A stretch of 64,000 nucleotides of DNA from an uncultured Oxalobacteraceae bacterium (GTDB lineage Bacteria > Pseudomonadota > Gammaproteobacteria > Burkholderiales > Burkholderiaceae_D). Below are positions 7,924 to 18,029 of this stretch, one piece after another. The position numbers and the translations under genes were made by a program. A model generated the notes under the pieces. The model was not told the origin of the DNA, made no database searches, and saw only the letters and a list, made by a program, of their open reading frames with translations. The DNA is taken from contig CAIOYD010000066.1 in the NCBI GenBank assembly GCA_903862415.1, forward strand, positions 19,731-83,730, in the 5' to 3' direction. Numbering within the stretch: position 1 is the stretch's first letter; each line of letters starts with the position of its first letter.

Positions 7924-8415
7924 TTAATCAACCGACTGTATCTCGCCTCGCATGGCAATGCGGATGGCATGCGAAGAAAAGCCGCGCTGAGCTAAAAAGC
8001 GGATTTGTTTAGCACGCTGTTCCGGAGATAAGGGAACTGCGTCATCCACATGATGGGCAAATTTTTTGTGCCACACTGCACAGGCGCGGGCGACTTCGGA
8101 CTCGGCCAGTTCGGCTTTGCTTTGCGACATCAGTTCGGGTGCCAGGCCATGGGTTTGCAGTTCGGCCATGATCCGGTTGCTGCCATAACTGGCGGCACGG
8201 CGACGCACCAGAGCTTCGGAAAAACGTTCACTCGATAAAAACCGCGCCTGTTCCAAAAAATCCAGCAAGGCTTCCACATCGTCCTCTTCCTGCGCGTAAC
8301 GGGAGAGCTTGCGAGCTAACTCAAGCCGACTGTGTTCGCGCAGGGACAGGTACTGTAGCGCCCTATTCTTTAGACTGAGCTTTGCTTGCTTTGACGGCAT
8401 TGACCGGGCTTTCAT
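7924..8415 (-). CDS. recX: Regulatory protein RecX
   Basis: The product is 163 aa, rich in charged helices with the three-repeat RecX fold: [15 protein letters not shown], then [20 protein letters not shown], and a C-terminal [18 protein letters not shown]. RecX binds RecA filaments and restrains recombinase activity. The reading frame overlaps the end of recA by 53 bases from the ATG at 8415, or 38 bases from a second ATG at 8400; neither has a clear ribosome site, consistent with translational coupling to recA. Confidence 0.92.
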   Translation of the reverse strand: MKARSMPSKQAKLSLKNRALQYLSLREHSRLELARKLSRYAQEEDDVEALLDFLEQARFLSSERFSEALVRRRAASYGSNRIMAELQTHGLAPELMSQSKAELAESEVARACAVWHKKFAHHVDDAVPLSPEQRAKQIRFLAQRGFSSHAIRIAMRGEIQSVD

Positions 8416-9505
8416 CGGAATCGGCGGCGGCAGCGGCGGCTAATTTGGCAGCGGCGGCTTTGGATAACTTGGGTTCAACAATCGCAGGCAAGAGCGGTAC
8501 GCCCAGATGTTGACGCACTTTATTTTCAATTTCACGCGATAAGGCCGGGCGTTCTTTGAGGTAGGTGCGGGCATTGTCTTTACCCTGACCGATGCGTTCG
8601 CCGTTATAGCTGTACCAGGCACCGGCTTTTTCAACGATTTTGGCGTCCGAGCCAAGGTCGAGGATTTCACCTTCGCGCGAAGTACCTTCGCCGTACATGA
8701 TGTCAAAGTGGGCTTCTTTGAAGGGAGGCGCAACTTTGTTTTTGACGACTTTGACTTTGGTTTCATTGCCAATGACTTCTTCACCCGATTTGATGCCACC
8801 GGTGCGGCGGATATCAAGACGCACAGAGGCGTAAAACTTGAGCGCATTGCCGCCGGTGGTGGTTTCGGGATTGCCGAACATGACGCCGATTTTCATGCGG
8901 ATCTGGTTAATGAAAATCACCAGTGTATTGGTACGATTGATGCTGCCGGTGAGTTTGCGCAATGCCTGTGACATTAAACGGGCTTGCAGGCCGGGCAGTG
9001 AAGCACCCATGTCGCCTTCGATTTCTGCCTTGGGGGTGAGTGCAGCCACGGAATCGATGACGATTAAATCAATACTGCCGGAGCGCACCAGTGCATCGGT
9101 GATTTCCAATGCCTGTTCGCCCGTGTCTGGCTGAGAAATCAGCAGATCGGACAGGTTGACGTCGAGTTTTTGGGCATAGCCGACATCGAGTGCGTGTTCG
9201 GCATCGATAAAGGCACAAGTGCCGCCGAGTTTTTGCATTTCAGCAATAACTTGCAGGGCGAGTGTGGTTTTTCCTGAGGATTCTGGTCCGTAGATTTCCA
9301 CTACCCGGCCGCGTGGCAAGCCACCAACGCCTAAGGCGATGTCCAGACCCAGAGAGCCGGTGGACACCACGGAGACTTCTTCCACCACTTCGCCGTCAGC
9401 CATGCGCATGACGGAACCTTTGCCGAACTGTTTTTCAATCTGTGCCAGAGCAGCAGCGAGGGCTTTGGCTTTTTCTGCCGTTGGGAGTGGTTTTCTATCG
9501 TCCAT
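8363..9505 (-). CDS. recA: Recombinase RecA
   Basis: The product is 380 aa from the ATG at 9505. A TTG 15 bases upstream gives a longer reading and is not needed. Walker [10 protein letters not shown] lies at 73-81, followed by the Walker B strand [10 protein letters not shown] and the L1/L2 DNA-binding loops. The C-terminal tail is Ala/Lys-rich with acidic residues. RecA forms filaments on single-stranded DNA for homologous recombination and triggers LexA self-cleavage. A perfect LexA box at 9597-9612 shows SOS control. Confidence 0.98.
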   Translation of the reverse strand: MDDRKPLPTAEKAKALAAALAQIEKQFGKGSVMRMADGEVVEEVSVVSTGSLGLDIALGVGGLPRGRVVEIYGPESSGKTTLALQVIAEMQKLGGTCAFIDAEHALDVGYAQKLDVNLSDLLISQPDTGEQALEITDALVRSGSIDLIVIDSVAALTPKAEIEGDMGASLPGLQARLMSQALRKLTGSINRTNTLVIFINQIRMKIGVMFGNPETTTGGNALKFYASVRLDIRRTGGIKSGEEVIGNETKVKVVKNKVAPPFKEAHFDIMYGEGTSREGEILDLGSDAKIVEKAGAWYSYNGERIGQGKDNARTYLKERPALSREIENKVRQHLGVPLLPAIVEPKLSKAAAAKLAAAAAADSDESPVNAVKASKAQSKE

Positions 9506-9596
9506 GATATCTTTCTGCAAATAATTAGGTGGTGGTTCAACACAGGTCAGACAGGTTTTATTGCGATTGGTTGTATTCTACTGCAAAATTTAACTA

Positions 9597-9612
9597 CTGT
9601 ATAAAAAAACAG
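9597..9612 (-). promoter_or_regulatory. LexA (SOS) box upstream of recA
   Basis: CTGT, eight bases, ACAG: a perfect match to the LexA palindrome, 92 bases upstream of the recA start codon. It lies between recA and the divergent response regulator, about 97 bases before that gene. Confidence 0.9.
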
Positions 9613-9708
9613 TGAAAAAGTGAAAAAAATCTAAAACTGTTGCTGCGATGCTTAAAACGCCCTAGACTTGATTTCAACAATGCAACTTTTCTATTGGGAA
9701 ATGATGTC

Positions 9709-10392
9709 ATGCGTATTTTACTGGCGGAAGACGACAGCGTTCTGGCCGATGGCCTGACCCGCTCACTGCGGCAATCCGGCTATGTGACTGACTGTGTCGA
9801 TAATGGAATGGCGGCCGATACGGCGCTGTCGACTCAGGATTTTGATTTACTGATTCTCGATCTGGGCTTGCCGAAAATGTCCGGACTCGATGTGCTCAAG
9901 CGTTTGCGGGCGCGAAATTCGCATCTGGCGGTACTGATTCTCACCGCAGCGGATTCGATCGAGCAGCGGGTGCGCGGACTCGATCTGGGTGCAGATGATT
10001 ATATGGCCAAGCCGTTTTCACTGTCCGAGCTCGAAGCCCGGGTGCGGGCGCTGACGCGGCGCGGTGCCGGTGGCGGACCGACCATGATCGCGCATGGCCC
10101 GCTTAATTTTGATCAGGTCGGGCGTATTGCCTATATCAATGATCAGGTGCTCGATCTGTCGGCGCGTGAAGTCGGCTTACTCGAAGTGTTGTTACAGCGC
10201 ACCGGGCGACTGGTTTCCAAGGATCAGTTAGTAGATCATTTGTGTGAATGGGGTGAGGAAGTCAGCAATAACGCCATTGAAGTGTATGTGCATCGGCTGC
10301 GTAAAAAAATCGAAATCGGCGGCATCCGCATCGCTACCGTGCGTGGTTTGGGCTATTGCCTGGAAAAATTCAATGCCCCCGCTGCCGTCTAA
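9709..10392 (+). CDS. OmpR-family response regulator (TctD/QseB-like)
   Basis: The product is 227 aa from the ATG at 9709, with GGGAA upstream; a longer frame from 9640 adds a non-homologous start. Receiver domain 1 to about 118 carries the acidic pair in AEDD, the phosphoacceptor Asp51 in LILDLGLP, and the conserved Lys in DDYMAKPF. A winged-helix DNA-binding domain (about 125-222) follows, with VEVYVHRLRKKI-type recognition (seen as IEVYVHRLRKKIE). It overlaps its partner kinase by 20 bases and heads a four-gene operon that ends in a solute symporter. Confidence 0.93.
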   Translation: MRILLAEDDSVLADGLTRSLRQSGYVTDCVDNGMAADTALSTQDFDLLILDLGLPKMSGLDVLKRLRARNSHLAVLILTAADSIEQRVRGLDLGADDYMAKPFSLSELEARVRALTRRGAGGGPTMIAHGPLNFDQVGRIAYINDQVLDLSAREVGLLEVLLQRTGRLVSKDQLVDHLCEWGEEVSNNAIEVYVHRLRKKIEIGGIRIATVRGLGYCLEKFNAPAAV

Positions 10393-11800
10393 ACTACTCT
10401 CCACCCAGCCGGAAGAAGACCGCAAACGCTCGCTGTTCGGAGAAATTCTCGACTGGATTTTGGCGCCACTGCTATTGCTGTGGCCAATGAGTATTGCGAT
10501 TACGTATCTGGTAGCGAAATCGATTGCCAATCATCCGTTTGATCGTGCACTTGAAGACAAGATTCTGCTGCTCTCGCAACAGCTCAAACAAAGCAATGGC
10601 ACGGTGGTGTCTCAACTGTCGGCAGCCGAAAATCGTTTATTGCGTGCCGACGCCCAGGATACGATTTATTTTCAGTTGAGCGATTCGCACCGCACCATTG
10701 TCGATGGTGATCGCGATTTCCCGTCCCTGCTGACTACCGCCTTTACCACCGAGCCGCAGTTTCGCTATGCCAGCATGCATGGTGCGGAAATTCGTATTGC
10801 GGCGCGTTATGTGGTGTTGAACAATGGGATGCCGCCGGTGTTGATTCAGGTGGGTGAAACGCTGGAAAAACGTTCGCAGCTGGCCAATGACATTATCAAA
10901 GGGGTGATTTTCCCGCAATTTATTATTTTACCTATTGGTCTGACATTGATCTGGCTGGCACTGACGCGCGGACTCACGCCGTTACTGGAACTGCAACAGC
11001 GTATCCGTTCACGTAAATCGGATGATCTGAGTCCGATTATTTCCGGACAAATTCCGGAAGAAATTTTGCCGCTGGTGGATTCGTTTAATGAAATGCTCGA
11101 ACGACTGTCGTTATCTATCGGTATCCAAAAACGCTTTATTGCCGATGCGGCGCATCAAATGAAAACCCCGCTGGCCGGCATGCGCATGCAATCGGAACTG
11201 GCGTTGCGACATACCGATCAGGCTGAAATTCACCGCTCACTGCTGCAACTGGCCAAAAGTTCTGAAGCCGCCACCCATCTGGTGAATCAGTTGCTATCGC
11301 TGGCGCGGGCGGAAAATCTCAACGCCACCCATCGGATCGAGCTCGATTTGACTGCACTGGCTCGGACCGTGGCGTCGGAATGGGTGCCGAAAGCATTACA
11401 GGCGCATATTGATCTGGGGCTGGAAGTGCCGGATCATGCCGTGCTTATTATGGGCAACAGCATCATGTTGCGCGAACTGATCAACAATCTGATCGATAAT
11501 GCGCTGCATTACACACCGGCAGAAAAAAGTGTCACGCTGCGCATCCGTCAGCTGGGCAAGCATGCGCTGCTGGAAGTGGAAGATCAGGGGTTGGGAATTA
11601 ATCCGGCCGAGATTGCGCATATTTTTGAGCGCTTTTATCGCATCCTGAATAATCAGGTCGAAGGCAGCGGCCTGGGTCTGGCGATTGTGCGCGAAATCGC
11701 CCAGCAGCACCAGGCCGAGATCAGCGTCGAAGCCATGCACCCCGGCACCCTGTTTCGACTGACCATTCCTCTGAGTAGCGACTATCATGGCGACTCCTGA
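10373..11800 (+). CDS. Sensor histidine kinase (TctE-like)
   Basis: The product is 475 aa from the ATG at 10373, overlapping the regulator gene. It has two membrane helices (about 23-45 and 175-200) around a periplasmic 2CSK-type sensor domain, then HAMP, a HisKA helix with phosphoacceptor His261 in AAHQMKTPLAG, and a HATPase domain with N box (ELINNLIDNALHY), DQGLGI and GSGLGLAI. It autophosphorylates and passes phosphate to the 9709 regulator. TctE-type kinases often sense organic acids; the downstream overlapping symporter genes suggest its signal is the transported solute. Confidence 0.92.
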   Translation: MPPLPSKLLSTQPEEDRKRSLFGEILDWILAPLLLLWPMSIAITYLVAKSIANHPFDRALEDKILLLSQQLKQSNGTVVSQLSAAENRLLRADAQDTIYFQLSDSHRTIVDGDRDFPSLLTTAFTTEPQFRYASMHGAEIRIAARYVVLNNGMPPVLIQVGETLEKRSQLANDIIKGVIFPQFIILPIGLTLIWLALTRGLTPLLELQQRIRSRKSDDLSPIISGQIPEEILPLVDSFNEMLERLSLSIGIQKRFIADAAHQMKTPLAGMRMQSELALRHTDQAEIHRSLLQLAKSSEAATHLVNQLLSLARAENLNATHRIELDLTALARTVASEWVPKALQAHIDLGLEVPDHAVLIMGNSIMLRELINNLIDNALHYTPAEKSVTLRIRQLGKHALLEVEDQGLGINPAEIAHIFERFYRILNNQVEGSGLGLAIVREIAQQHQAEISVEAMHPGTLFRLTIPLSSDYHGDS

Positions 11801-12017
11801 CTTGTTGTGGCGCCGCACCCGGCGTTTCACTGTGCTGCTGTTTTTGCTGTGGCTCATTCCCACGTTTGTGGTGATTTTTTTCGCGCGTGAATTAAATCAC
11901 CTCACCCTATTTGGCTGGCCGCTTTCGTTTTACATGGCGGCTCAGGGGTTGACGCTGCTGTATGTGGTGCTCGTTGGTCTGTATGCCTGGTATATGAATC
12001 GCATGGAGCGCAGATGA
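11787..12017 (+). CDS. DUF4212 small subunit of a sodium:solute symporter
   Basis: The product is 76 aa with two membrane helices (about 14-34 and 46-69), a basic N-terminus and a MNRMERR tail. This matches DUF4212 proteins, which are always encoded directly before a VC_2705-type sodium:solute symporter and are thought to act with it. It overlaps the kinase gene by 14 bases and the symporter gene by 4, indicating tight translational coupling. Confidence 0.88.
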   Translation: MATPDLLWRRTRRFTVLLFLLWLIPTFVVIFFARELNHLTLFGWPLSFYMAAQGLTLLYVVLVGLYAWYMNRMERR

Positions 12018-14050
12018 AGCAAAAGCTCTTCAGCCAGCGACTGCGGCGTTATTACACCTGGTACACACTGTGTTTTGTGGCGTTTCTGATTTTGCTGGGC
12101 TTACTCGAACGCGCAGGTGTGCCACGGGTCTGGATCGGGTATTTATTTATTTTCTCGACCATCATGGTGTATGCCGGTATCGGGATCATTTCACGCACGG
12201 CTGATATTTCCGAATATTACGTGGCCGGACGAAGGGTGCCAGCGCTGTTCAATGGCATGGCCACTGCTGCTGACTGGATTTCTGCCGCCAGTTTTATCAG
12301 TCTGGCGGGCGGGCTGTATTTGCAGGGTTTTGAAGGGCTGGCGTATATCATCGGCTGGACCGGTGGTTTTTGTCTGGTTGGCTTGCTGATTGCGCCCTAT
12401 CTGCGTAAATTTGGTCAATACAGTCTGGCCGATTTTCTGGGCACGCGTTTTCAGAATGAGCACTATCCGAATGCAGTGCGGATTCTGGCGGTGATTGCCA
12501 CCATGCTGATTTCATTTATTTATGTGGTGGCGCAGATTTATGGTGTCGGGCTGATTGCATCACGGTTTACTGGCGTGGATTTTTCGGTGGGGATTTTTCT
12601 CGGTCTGGCCAGTATTCTGGTGTGTTCATTTTTAGGTGGTATGCGCGCCATTACCTGGACGCAGGTGGCACAGTATATTGTGATTCTGCTGGCGTATATG
12701 ATTCCGGTGGTCTGGCTGTCAGTCAAACATACCAACGATCCGTTTCCTGCTTTTGCTTATGGGCAGACGCTATCGGCATTGAGTGCGCAAGAAGAAAAAA
12801 TCAACCACGATCCCAAAGAATTGCAGGTGCGCGCACTTTACCGGCAGCGAGCCGATGAGTTTGCGCTCAAGATTACCCAGCTGCCGGGGTCCTGGATTAA
12901 AGGGCGGGAAGACTTGCAGGCCAGACTGACGCAACTGCTGGGCAGCAATGCCTCCCTGATCGAAATTCGTGCAGCGCAAATTGCGCTCGAACAGTATCCC
13001 AAAGTCGCTGATGAGGCGCGCCAGAAATGGCAGGCGGCCCGTAACAGTAATCTGGCACGTTCACTGCCGGTAACCGCCCATACCGAGCCATTTCCGGGAC
13101 AGACGCTGGAAGAGTCGAACATCAAACGGAACAATTTTTTAGCACTGGTGTTTTGTTTAATGCTGGGCACGGCTGCCATGCCGCATGTGTTAATCCGCTA
13201 CTACACCACACCCTCGGTAGCGGAAGCACGCACCTCGGTGTTCTGGTCGCTGTTTTTTATCATGCTGATCTATATTACGATTCCGGCGCTGGCGGTGTTG
13301 GTGAAGGTGGATATTTATAGTTCACTGGTAGGCAGTGAATATGCACGTTTGCCGGAATGGGTTTCTTACTGGGCCAGCGTGGACAAGGTCACGCCGCTGA
13401 TTTCGATTCAGGATTTAAATCACGATGGGATAGTGCAACTGTCCGAAATCATGATAGATGGTGACATGGTGGTGCTGGCGACGCCGGAAATTGCCGGTTT
13501 GCCGTATGTGATTTCCGGTCTGATTGCCGCCGGTGGTCTGGCCGCTGCGCTGTCAACGGCGGATGGTTTATTGCTGGCGATGTCGAATTCGCTGTCGCAC
13601 GATATTTACTACAAAATTCTGGCGCCGCAGGCATCTACCCATCAACGGGTGACGAGCTCGAAACTGGTGCTGTTGGTGATGGCACTGGTAGCGGCCTGGG
13701 TGGCTTCGTTGAAACCAGCAGGGATTTTGTCGATAGTCGTGGCGGCGTTTTCGCTGGCCTGTTCATCGCTGTTTCCGGCACTGGTGTTGGGGGTTTTCTG
13801 GAAACGCGCTAATGTGCAGGGAGCGATTGCCGGCATGACAGGTGGTTTTGGGATTTGTGCGCTGTATATGCTGCAAACTTTACCGGGTTTTGGTGGCAAT
13901 GAAGCGCATTTATGGTTTCATATTGCGCCGATTTCGGCCGGGGTTTTCGGAGTGCCGGCAGGTTTGTTGGCGATGATCGCCGTCAGTCTGTCTACTGCCA
14001 GACCGGATCAGACCAGCGCTACGCTGGTGGATCATATACGGGAGGGGTAG
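12014..14050 (+). CDS. Sodium:solute symporter (VC_2705 subfamily)
   Basis: The product is 678 aa with about 13 membrane helices. The SSS signature regions ISRTADISEYYVAGRR, ATAADWISAASFISLAGGLYLQGF, and later ALSTADGLLLAMSNSLSHDIYYK are present. It is larger than common SSS carriers because of a hydrophilic loop (about 250-370) and an extra segment containing a canonical EF-hand loop (DLNHDGIVQLSE, 467-478). The relatives ActP and VC_2705 carry acetate or other organic anions with sodium. The exact solute is not visible. It is the last gene of the regulator-kinase-DUF4212 operon. Confidence 0.9.
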   Translation: MKQKLFSQRLRRYYTWYTLCFVAFLILLGLLERAGVPRVWIGYLFIFSTIMVYAGIGIISRTADISEYYVAGRRVPALFNGMATAADWISAASFISLAGGLYLQGFEGLAYIIGWTGGFCLVGLLIAPYLRKFGQYSLADFLGTRFQNEHYPNAVRILAVIATMLISFIYVVAQIYGVGLIASRFTGVDFSVGIFLGLASILVCSFLGGMRAITWTQVAQYIVILLAYMIPVVWLSVKHTNDPFPAFAYGQTLSALSAQEEKINHDPKELQVRALYRQRADEFALKITQLPGSWIKGREDLQARLTQLLGSNASLIEIRAAQIALEQYPKVADEARQKWQAARNSNLARSLPVTAHTEPFPGQTLEESNIKRNNFLALVFCLMLGTAAMPHVLIRYYTTPSVAEARTSVFWSLFFIMLIYITIPALAVLVKVDIYSSLVGSEYARLPEWVSYWASVDKVTPLISIQDLNHDGIVQLSEIMIDGDMVVLATPEIAGLPYVISGLIAAGGLAAALSTADGLLLAMSNSLSHDIYYKILAPQASTHQRVTSSKLVLLVMALVAAWVASLKPAGILSIVVAAFSLACSSLFPALVLGVFWKRANVQGAIAGMTGGFGICALYMLQTLPGFGGNEAHLWFHIAPISAGVFGVPAGLLAMIAVSLSTARPDQTSATLVDHIREG

Positions 14051-14053
14051 AGT

Positions 14054-14302
14054 TTACCGGTCCCGAAAATAATAACAGGCCCCACACAGCAGCACACCAA
14101 CCACATACAGCAACCAGGTGGAAGAAACCGCATACGGATAGAGCATCAGTGCAACGCCGAGCCATTTGGGATAGTTGCGCTGTTTCTTTCTGCCGTAACG
14201 CCAGGCGACATAGCCAATAATGCCGAACACCAGCGCACCAAAAATGTACGCCGGGGTTGGCAACACCAGTCCCATGGCTTCTAAGGTTTCCAGTTCATCC
14301 AT
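14054..14302 (-). CDS. Small two-helix membrane protein of unknown function
   Basis: The product is 82 aa. It has a short acidic N-terminus (MDELETLEAMGL), two hydrophobic helices (about 17-35 and 49-78) and a basic stretch RYGRKKQR between them. It lies 28 bases after purM on the same strand and converges with the symporter, three bases away. Composition and placement look genuine, but I do not recognise the family. Confidence 0.6.
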   Translation of the reverse strand: MDELETLEAMGLVLPTPAYIFGALVFGIIGYVAWRYGRKKQRNYPKWLGVALMLYPYAVSSTWLLYVVGVLLCGACYYFRDR

Positions 14303-14330
14303 GGGTTATGGCTTTCGAAGCAGATGCAGG

Positions 14331-15374
14331 TCAGATGACCTGGGTTTGGGCTTCATCACCTACGCGGGCGCGGATGGAACCAATTTGCCAAACTTGTTCA
14401 CCGGCGGCAGTGAGCTGTGCCAGTGCTGCGGCGGCATTTTCTTGAGCCACGATGACGACCATGCCGATACCGCAGTTAAAGACGCGGTGCATTTCTGCAT
14501 CGGCGACATTGCCGTGTTGCTGCAGCCAGGTGAACAGCGGTGGCATAACCCATTGGGAATGATCCAGAATCGCAGTGAGTTGCTTGCCCAGTACGCGGGG
14601 TACGTTTTCGACCAGACCGCCACCGGTGATGTGGGCCATACCTTTGACTTCGAGCGACTCGATCAGTGCGAGTAACGGTTTGACGTAAATCCGTGTCGGT
14701 GCCATGAGGACATCGGCCAGAGGTTGGCCATGAAAGTCGCCATTCAGATCAGGCTGGGCGACTTCAATAATTTTGCGTACCAGTGAATAACCGTTGGAAT
14801 GCGCGCCGGAGGATGCCAGACCGAGCACCACATCGCCGGGAGTGATTTTGGAACCGTCGATGATTTTTGATTTTTCTACTGCGCCGACCGCAAAACCGGC
14901 CAGATCGTATTCGCCATCCGGATACATGGATGGCATTTCGGCGGTTTCACCACCGATCAGGGCACAACCGGCCTGTTCGCAACCCAGAGCCACGCCTTTA
15001 ATAACGTCCGCCGCCGCAGCCACATTCAATTTGCCGCAGGCAAAATAATCGAGAAAAAATAACGGCTCTGCACCCTGCACCAGAATATCATTCACACTCA
15101 TGGCCACCAAATCAATACCAACGGTGTCATGGCGGTTTAAGTGAAAAGCCAGTTTAAGTTTGGTGCCCACGCCATCGGTCCCGGCGACGAGCACCGGTTC
15201 ACGGTATTTTTTACTGACTTCAAACAGTGCGCCAAAGCCACCTATGCCAGCGAGCACGCCTTCACGCATGGTGCGTTTGGCATACGGTTTAATCACGTCG
15301 ATCAAGGCATCACCGGCATCAATATCAACACCGGCGTCACGATAGGAAAGGGAAACTTTAGAGGATGTAGTCAT
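14331..15374 (-). CDS. purM: Phosphoribosylformylglycinamidine cyclo-ligase
   Basis: The product is 347 aa, family length. [16 protein letters not shown] at 10-25, [21 protein letters not shown], the metal-binding [11 protein letters not shown] and GITGGGL-type (seen as [13 protein letters not shown]) motifs are all present. The enzyme closes the imidazole ring of AIR using ATP in de novo purine synthesis. The small membrane-protein gene at 14054-14302 lies downstream. The divergent gene is perM. Confidence 0.97.
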   Translation of the reverse strand: MTTSSKVSLSYRDAGVDIDAGDALIDVIKPYAKRTMREGVLAGIGGFGALFEVSKKYREPVLVAGTDGVGTKLKLAFHLNRHDTVGIDLVAMSVNDILVQGAEPLFFLDYFACGKLNVAAAADVIKGVALGCEQAGCALIGGETAEMPSMYPDGEYDLAGFAVGAVEKSKIIDGSKITPGDVVLGLASSGAHSNGYSLVRKIIEVAQPDLNGDFHGQPLADVLMAPTRIYVKPLLALIESLEVKGMAHITGGGLVENVPRVLGKQLTAILDHSQWVMPPLFTWLQQHGNVADAEMHRVFNCGIGMVVIVAQENAAAALAQLTAAGEQVWQIGSIRARVGDEAQTQVI

Positions 15375-15578
15375 GTTATCTGGCTAAGTATTTGGGAAGG
15401 TAACAGTAAAAATAGCAGGAAAAGCGTCACTATCGGGTAAAATCCGGTGCTTGGGATATTGAATGCAAGCTGCCCTGAAAACGCCATTTTAACAAATCGC
15501 TCCTGATTCACCTATTGATTCACACAAAAGAAATCCAAACAGCGCCAAACAAGCGGTAAATTTCTGGAAAATTCCTTA

Positions 15579-16658
15579 ATGACCTTTACTAAAGAACAAT
15601 TTCAAACCGCAATCTGGCTGCTTGTCGGCATTGCCATGGTGCTGTTGCTGGTGATTCTGGGGCCGGTACTCATGCCGTTTGTGACTGGCGCCATCATTGC
15701 TTACATGCTCAATCCACTGGTGGACCGGTTGTGTCATATCAAAATCGCCCGACGTACGCTACCGCGCTTTATCGGCGTATTGATCGCCATGTTGCTGCTG
15801 CTAGCCAGTATCCTGGCGCTCTCGCTGATCGTGTTGCCACTGATGCAAAATGAAATCCCGCTGCTGGGTGAACAGATTCCGCGTTTTCTGGATCAGCTCA
15901 ATGCGTATCTGGCACCACGGCTGCTGGAATATAACATCCAGATTCAACTCGACAGTGACAGCGTCAAGCAGATGCTGTCACACCGACTGGCTCAGAGCAG
16001 CCAAAAAATCACTGCCGGAATACTGGAATCGGTCAAGGTTGGCGGCACTGCAGTGATTGGCCTGATTGCCAACATCCTGCTCATTCCGATGGTAATTTAT
16101 TATCTTCTGGTTGACTGGCATGCCATTATCAAACGCCTGCATCTGTCAATTCCGCGCCGCTGGGTAGGAAAAACCACCGACCTGATCAAAGAAACCGATA
16201 ATTTACTGGCCCAATATCTGCGCGGCCAGTTACTGGTGATGCTGGTACTGGCGGCATATTATTCGTGCGCGCTTACGCTGGCGGGATTCTCGGTGGCGCT
16301 GCCGGTCGGGATTCTGACTGGACTGCTGGTGTTTATTCCCTATCTCGGTTTTGGTTTCGGTTTATGTCTGGCGATTATCGGCGCCGTGCTGCAAAATGAT
16401 CCGCTGCACGGGCTGTTGATGATAGCTATTATTTACGGCACAGGTCAGATCATGGAAGGGTTTTATCTGACCCCGCGCCTGGTGGGCAAACGTATCGGCC
16501 TGCCGCCGCTGGCGGTGATTTTTGCCTTGCTGGCGTTTGGTCAGTTGTTTGGTTTTATCGGTGTTCTGCTGGCGCTGCCGGCTGCTGCCATTACGTCGGT
16601 CGCCTTTAAACATGTGCGCGCACTCTACTATCAAAGTTCTTTTTATACGGCCTCATGA
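15579..16658 (+). CDS. perM: AI-2E/PerM-family membrane transporter
   Basis: The product is 359 aa with about eight membrane helices: two pairs at the N-terminus, a long soluble section (about 90-150) and four more towards the end. VDWHAIIKRLHLSIPRR and the glycine-rich YGTGQIMEGFYLTPRLVGKRIGLPPL are typical of PerM/YdgG/TqsA. In Burkholderiales it often precedes hda, as here with a 4-base ATGA overlap. The substrate is unknown. Confidence 0.88.
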   Translation: MTFTKEQFQTAIWLLVGIAMVLLLVILGPVLMPFVTGAIIAYMLNPLVDRLCHIKIARRTLPRFIGVLIAMLLLLASILALSLIVLPLMQNEIPLLGEQIPRFLDQLNAYLAPRLLEYNIQIQLDSDSVKQMLSHRLAQSSQKITAGILESVKVGGTAVIGLIANILLIPMVIYYLLVDWHAIIKRLHLSIPRRWVGKTTDLIKETDNLLAQYLRGQLLVMLVLAAYYSCALTLAGFSVALPVGILTGLLVFIPYLGFGFGLCLAIIGAVLQNDPLHGLLMIAIIYGTGQIMEGFYLTPRLVGKRIGLPPLAVIFALLAFGQLFGFIGVLLALPAAAITSVAFKHVRALYYQSSFYTAS

Positions 16659-17338
16659 AGCAACTGCTGCTCGATATTGATGCGGAACATCCGCATACCC
16701 TGGATACGTTTGTCGTTGGTCAGAATGCCGAAGCGGCTCATCTGTTGCGCCTGTTCGCCCAGCGCCAGTCCAGCAGCTACGGCGAACGTGCAGTCTATCT
16801 GTGGGGCGAAGCCGGTGCCGGTAAATCGCATCTGCTGCAGGCGCTGGCTTTTGATGCTGCCGCCCGCTATATTCCGGCAGACGCACCGCTGGAAGCGTTT
16901 GAATATAGCCCCGGAATCAACCTGTATCTGCTCGATGACTGCCAGCAGATTCCCGCCGAAGCTCAGATTGCTGCCTTTAATCTGTTTAATCAGGTCAAGG
17001 AACATCAGGCTTTTTTTATCGCCGTCGGCGCACTGCCTCCGGCGATTCTGGATGTGCGCGAAGATTTGCGCACCCGACTTGGCTGGGGGCTGATTTATCA
17101 GCTGCACGGCCTGACCGATGAAGATAAAATCGCCGCGCTCGAAGGCACTGTGGCCGCTCGCGGCATAACGATTCCGGCCGGGGTGCTGCCGTATCTGATC
17201 ACTCACTTCCGCCGCGATATGCCGTCGCTCTCAGCCATGGTCGAAACGCTGGTGACTGTATCACTCGAAACCAAGCGGCCGATTACCCTGCACCTGCTGC
17301 GTGAAGTGATGCAACTCCAGAACAGCTATGCCAATTAA
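16655..17338 (+). CDS. hda: DnaA inactivator Hda
   Basis: The product is 227 aa. It is a DnaA-like AAA+ ATPase without the C-terminal DNA-binding domain: N-terminal clamp-binding QLLLDI at 3-8, NAEAAHLLR, Walker A GEAGAGKSHLLQA near 51-63, Walker B LYLLDDCQ and the sensor LRTRLGWGL. Hda binds the DNA clamp after replication starts and promotes ATP hydrolysis by DnaA, preventing re-initiation. It overlaps perM by 4 bases. Confidence 0.92.
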   Translation: MKQLLLDIDAEHPHTLDTFVVGQNAEAAHLLRLFAQRQSSSYGERAVYLWGEAGAGKSHLLQALAFDAAARYIPADAPLEAFEYSPGINLYLLDDCQQIPAEAQIAAFNLFNQVKEHQAFFIAVGALPPAILDVREDLRTRLGWGLIYQLHGLTDEDKIAALEGTVAARGITIPAGVLPYLITHFRRDMPSLSAMVETLVTVSLETKRPITLHLLREVMQLQNSYAN

Positions 17339-18029
17339 TCCAACGATGCCGACCATGACACCATCACGTTTAGCCATTTTTGATCTCGATCACACCTTGC
17401 TGCCTATCGATTCAGATTATGAATGGGGACAGTTTTTATGTCGCATCGGCGCCGTAGATGCGACCTGGTTCGCACAGCGCAATGACGATTTTTACCGTCA
17501 ATATCAGGCCGGTTGTCTCGATGCCCGGGAATATCTTGAATTTGCTCTCGGTACACTGGCGCAGTTTACACCCTCACAACTGACCCAGATGCACGCCCAG
17601 TTCATGCATGAAGTCATCGAGCCGGCGCTGTTACCGGCGGCGCGAGCACTGCTGGCACAGCATGCGCACGATCTGGTAATGATCATTACGGCAACTAACC
17701 GTTTTGTCACTGAACCGATAGCCCGGGCTCTGGGCGTGGCGCATTTGCTGGCTGCCAATCCGGAAATCTCCCCAGATGGTCGTTTAACAGGTAAACTGAT
17801 CGGCAATCCAACTTCCGGTGCCGGCAAGGTTGAACACCTGCATGCCTGGCTGACGCAGCACCAGACTACGCTGGATAGTTTTGAGCGCAGCTATTTTTAC
17901 AGTGACTCGCATAATGATATTCCCTTGCTTGAGCTTGTTAGTCATCCGGTAGCAACCAACCCGAACGCCCAGTTGTCTGCACATGCGCAGGCCCGTGGCT
18001 GGCCAATTTTAAAGATTTTCAATGATTAA
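17328..18029 (+). CDS. HAD-superfamily phosphatase (SerB/HAD-IB type)
   Basis: The product is 233 aa from the ATG at 17328, which overlaps hda by 11 bases; in-frame ATGs at 17346 and 17355 are possible alternatives because no strong ribosome site decides the start. Motif I FDLDHTLL gives the nucleophile Asp, motif II is MIITATN, and motif IV is YSDSHNDIPLLE. The helical cap lies between motifs I and II. It is found between hda and pcnB in many Burkholderiales. The substrate is unknown, with phosphoserine-like or histidinol phosphate proposed for relatives. Confidence 0.88.
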   Translation: MPINPTMPTMTPSRLAIFDLDHTLLPIDSDYEWGQFLCRIGAVDATWFAQRNDDFYRQYQAGCLDAREYLEFALGTLAQFTPSQLTQMHAQFMHEVIEPALLPAARALLAQHAHDLVMIITATNRFVTEPIARALGVAHLLAANPEISPDGRLTGKLIGNPTSGAGKVEHLHAWLTQHQTTLDSFERSYFYSDSHNDIPLLELVSHPVATNPNAQLSAHAQARGWPILKIFND

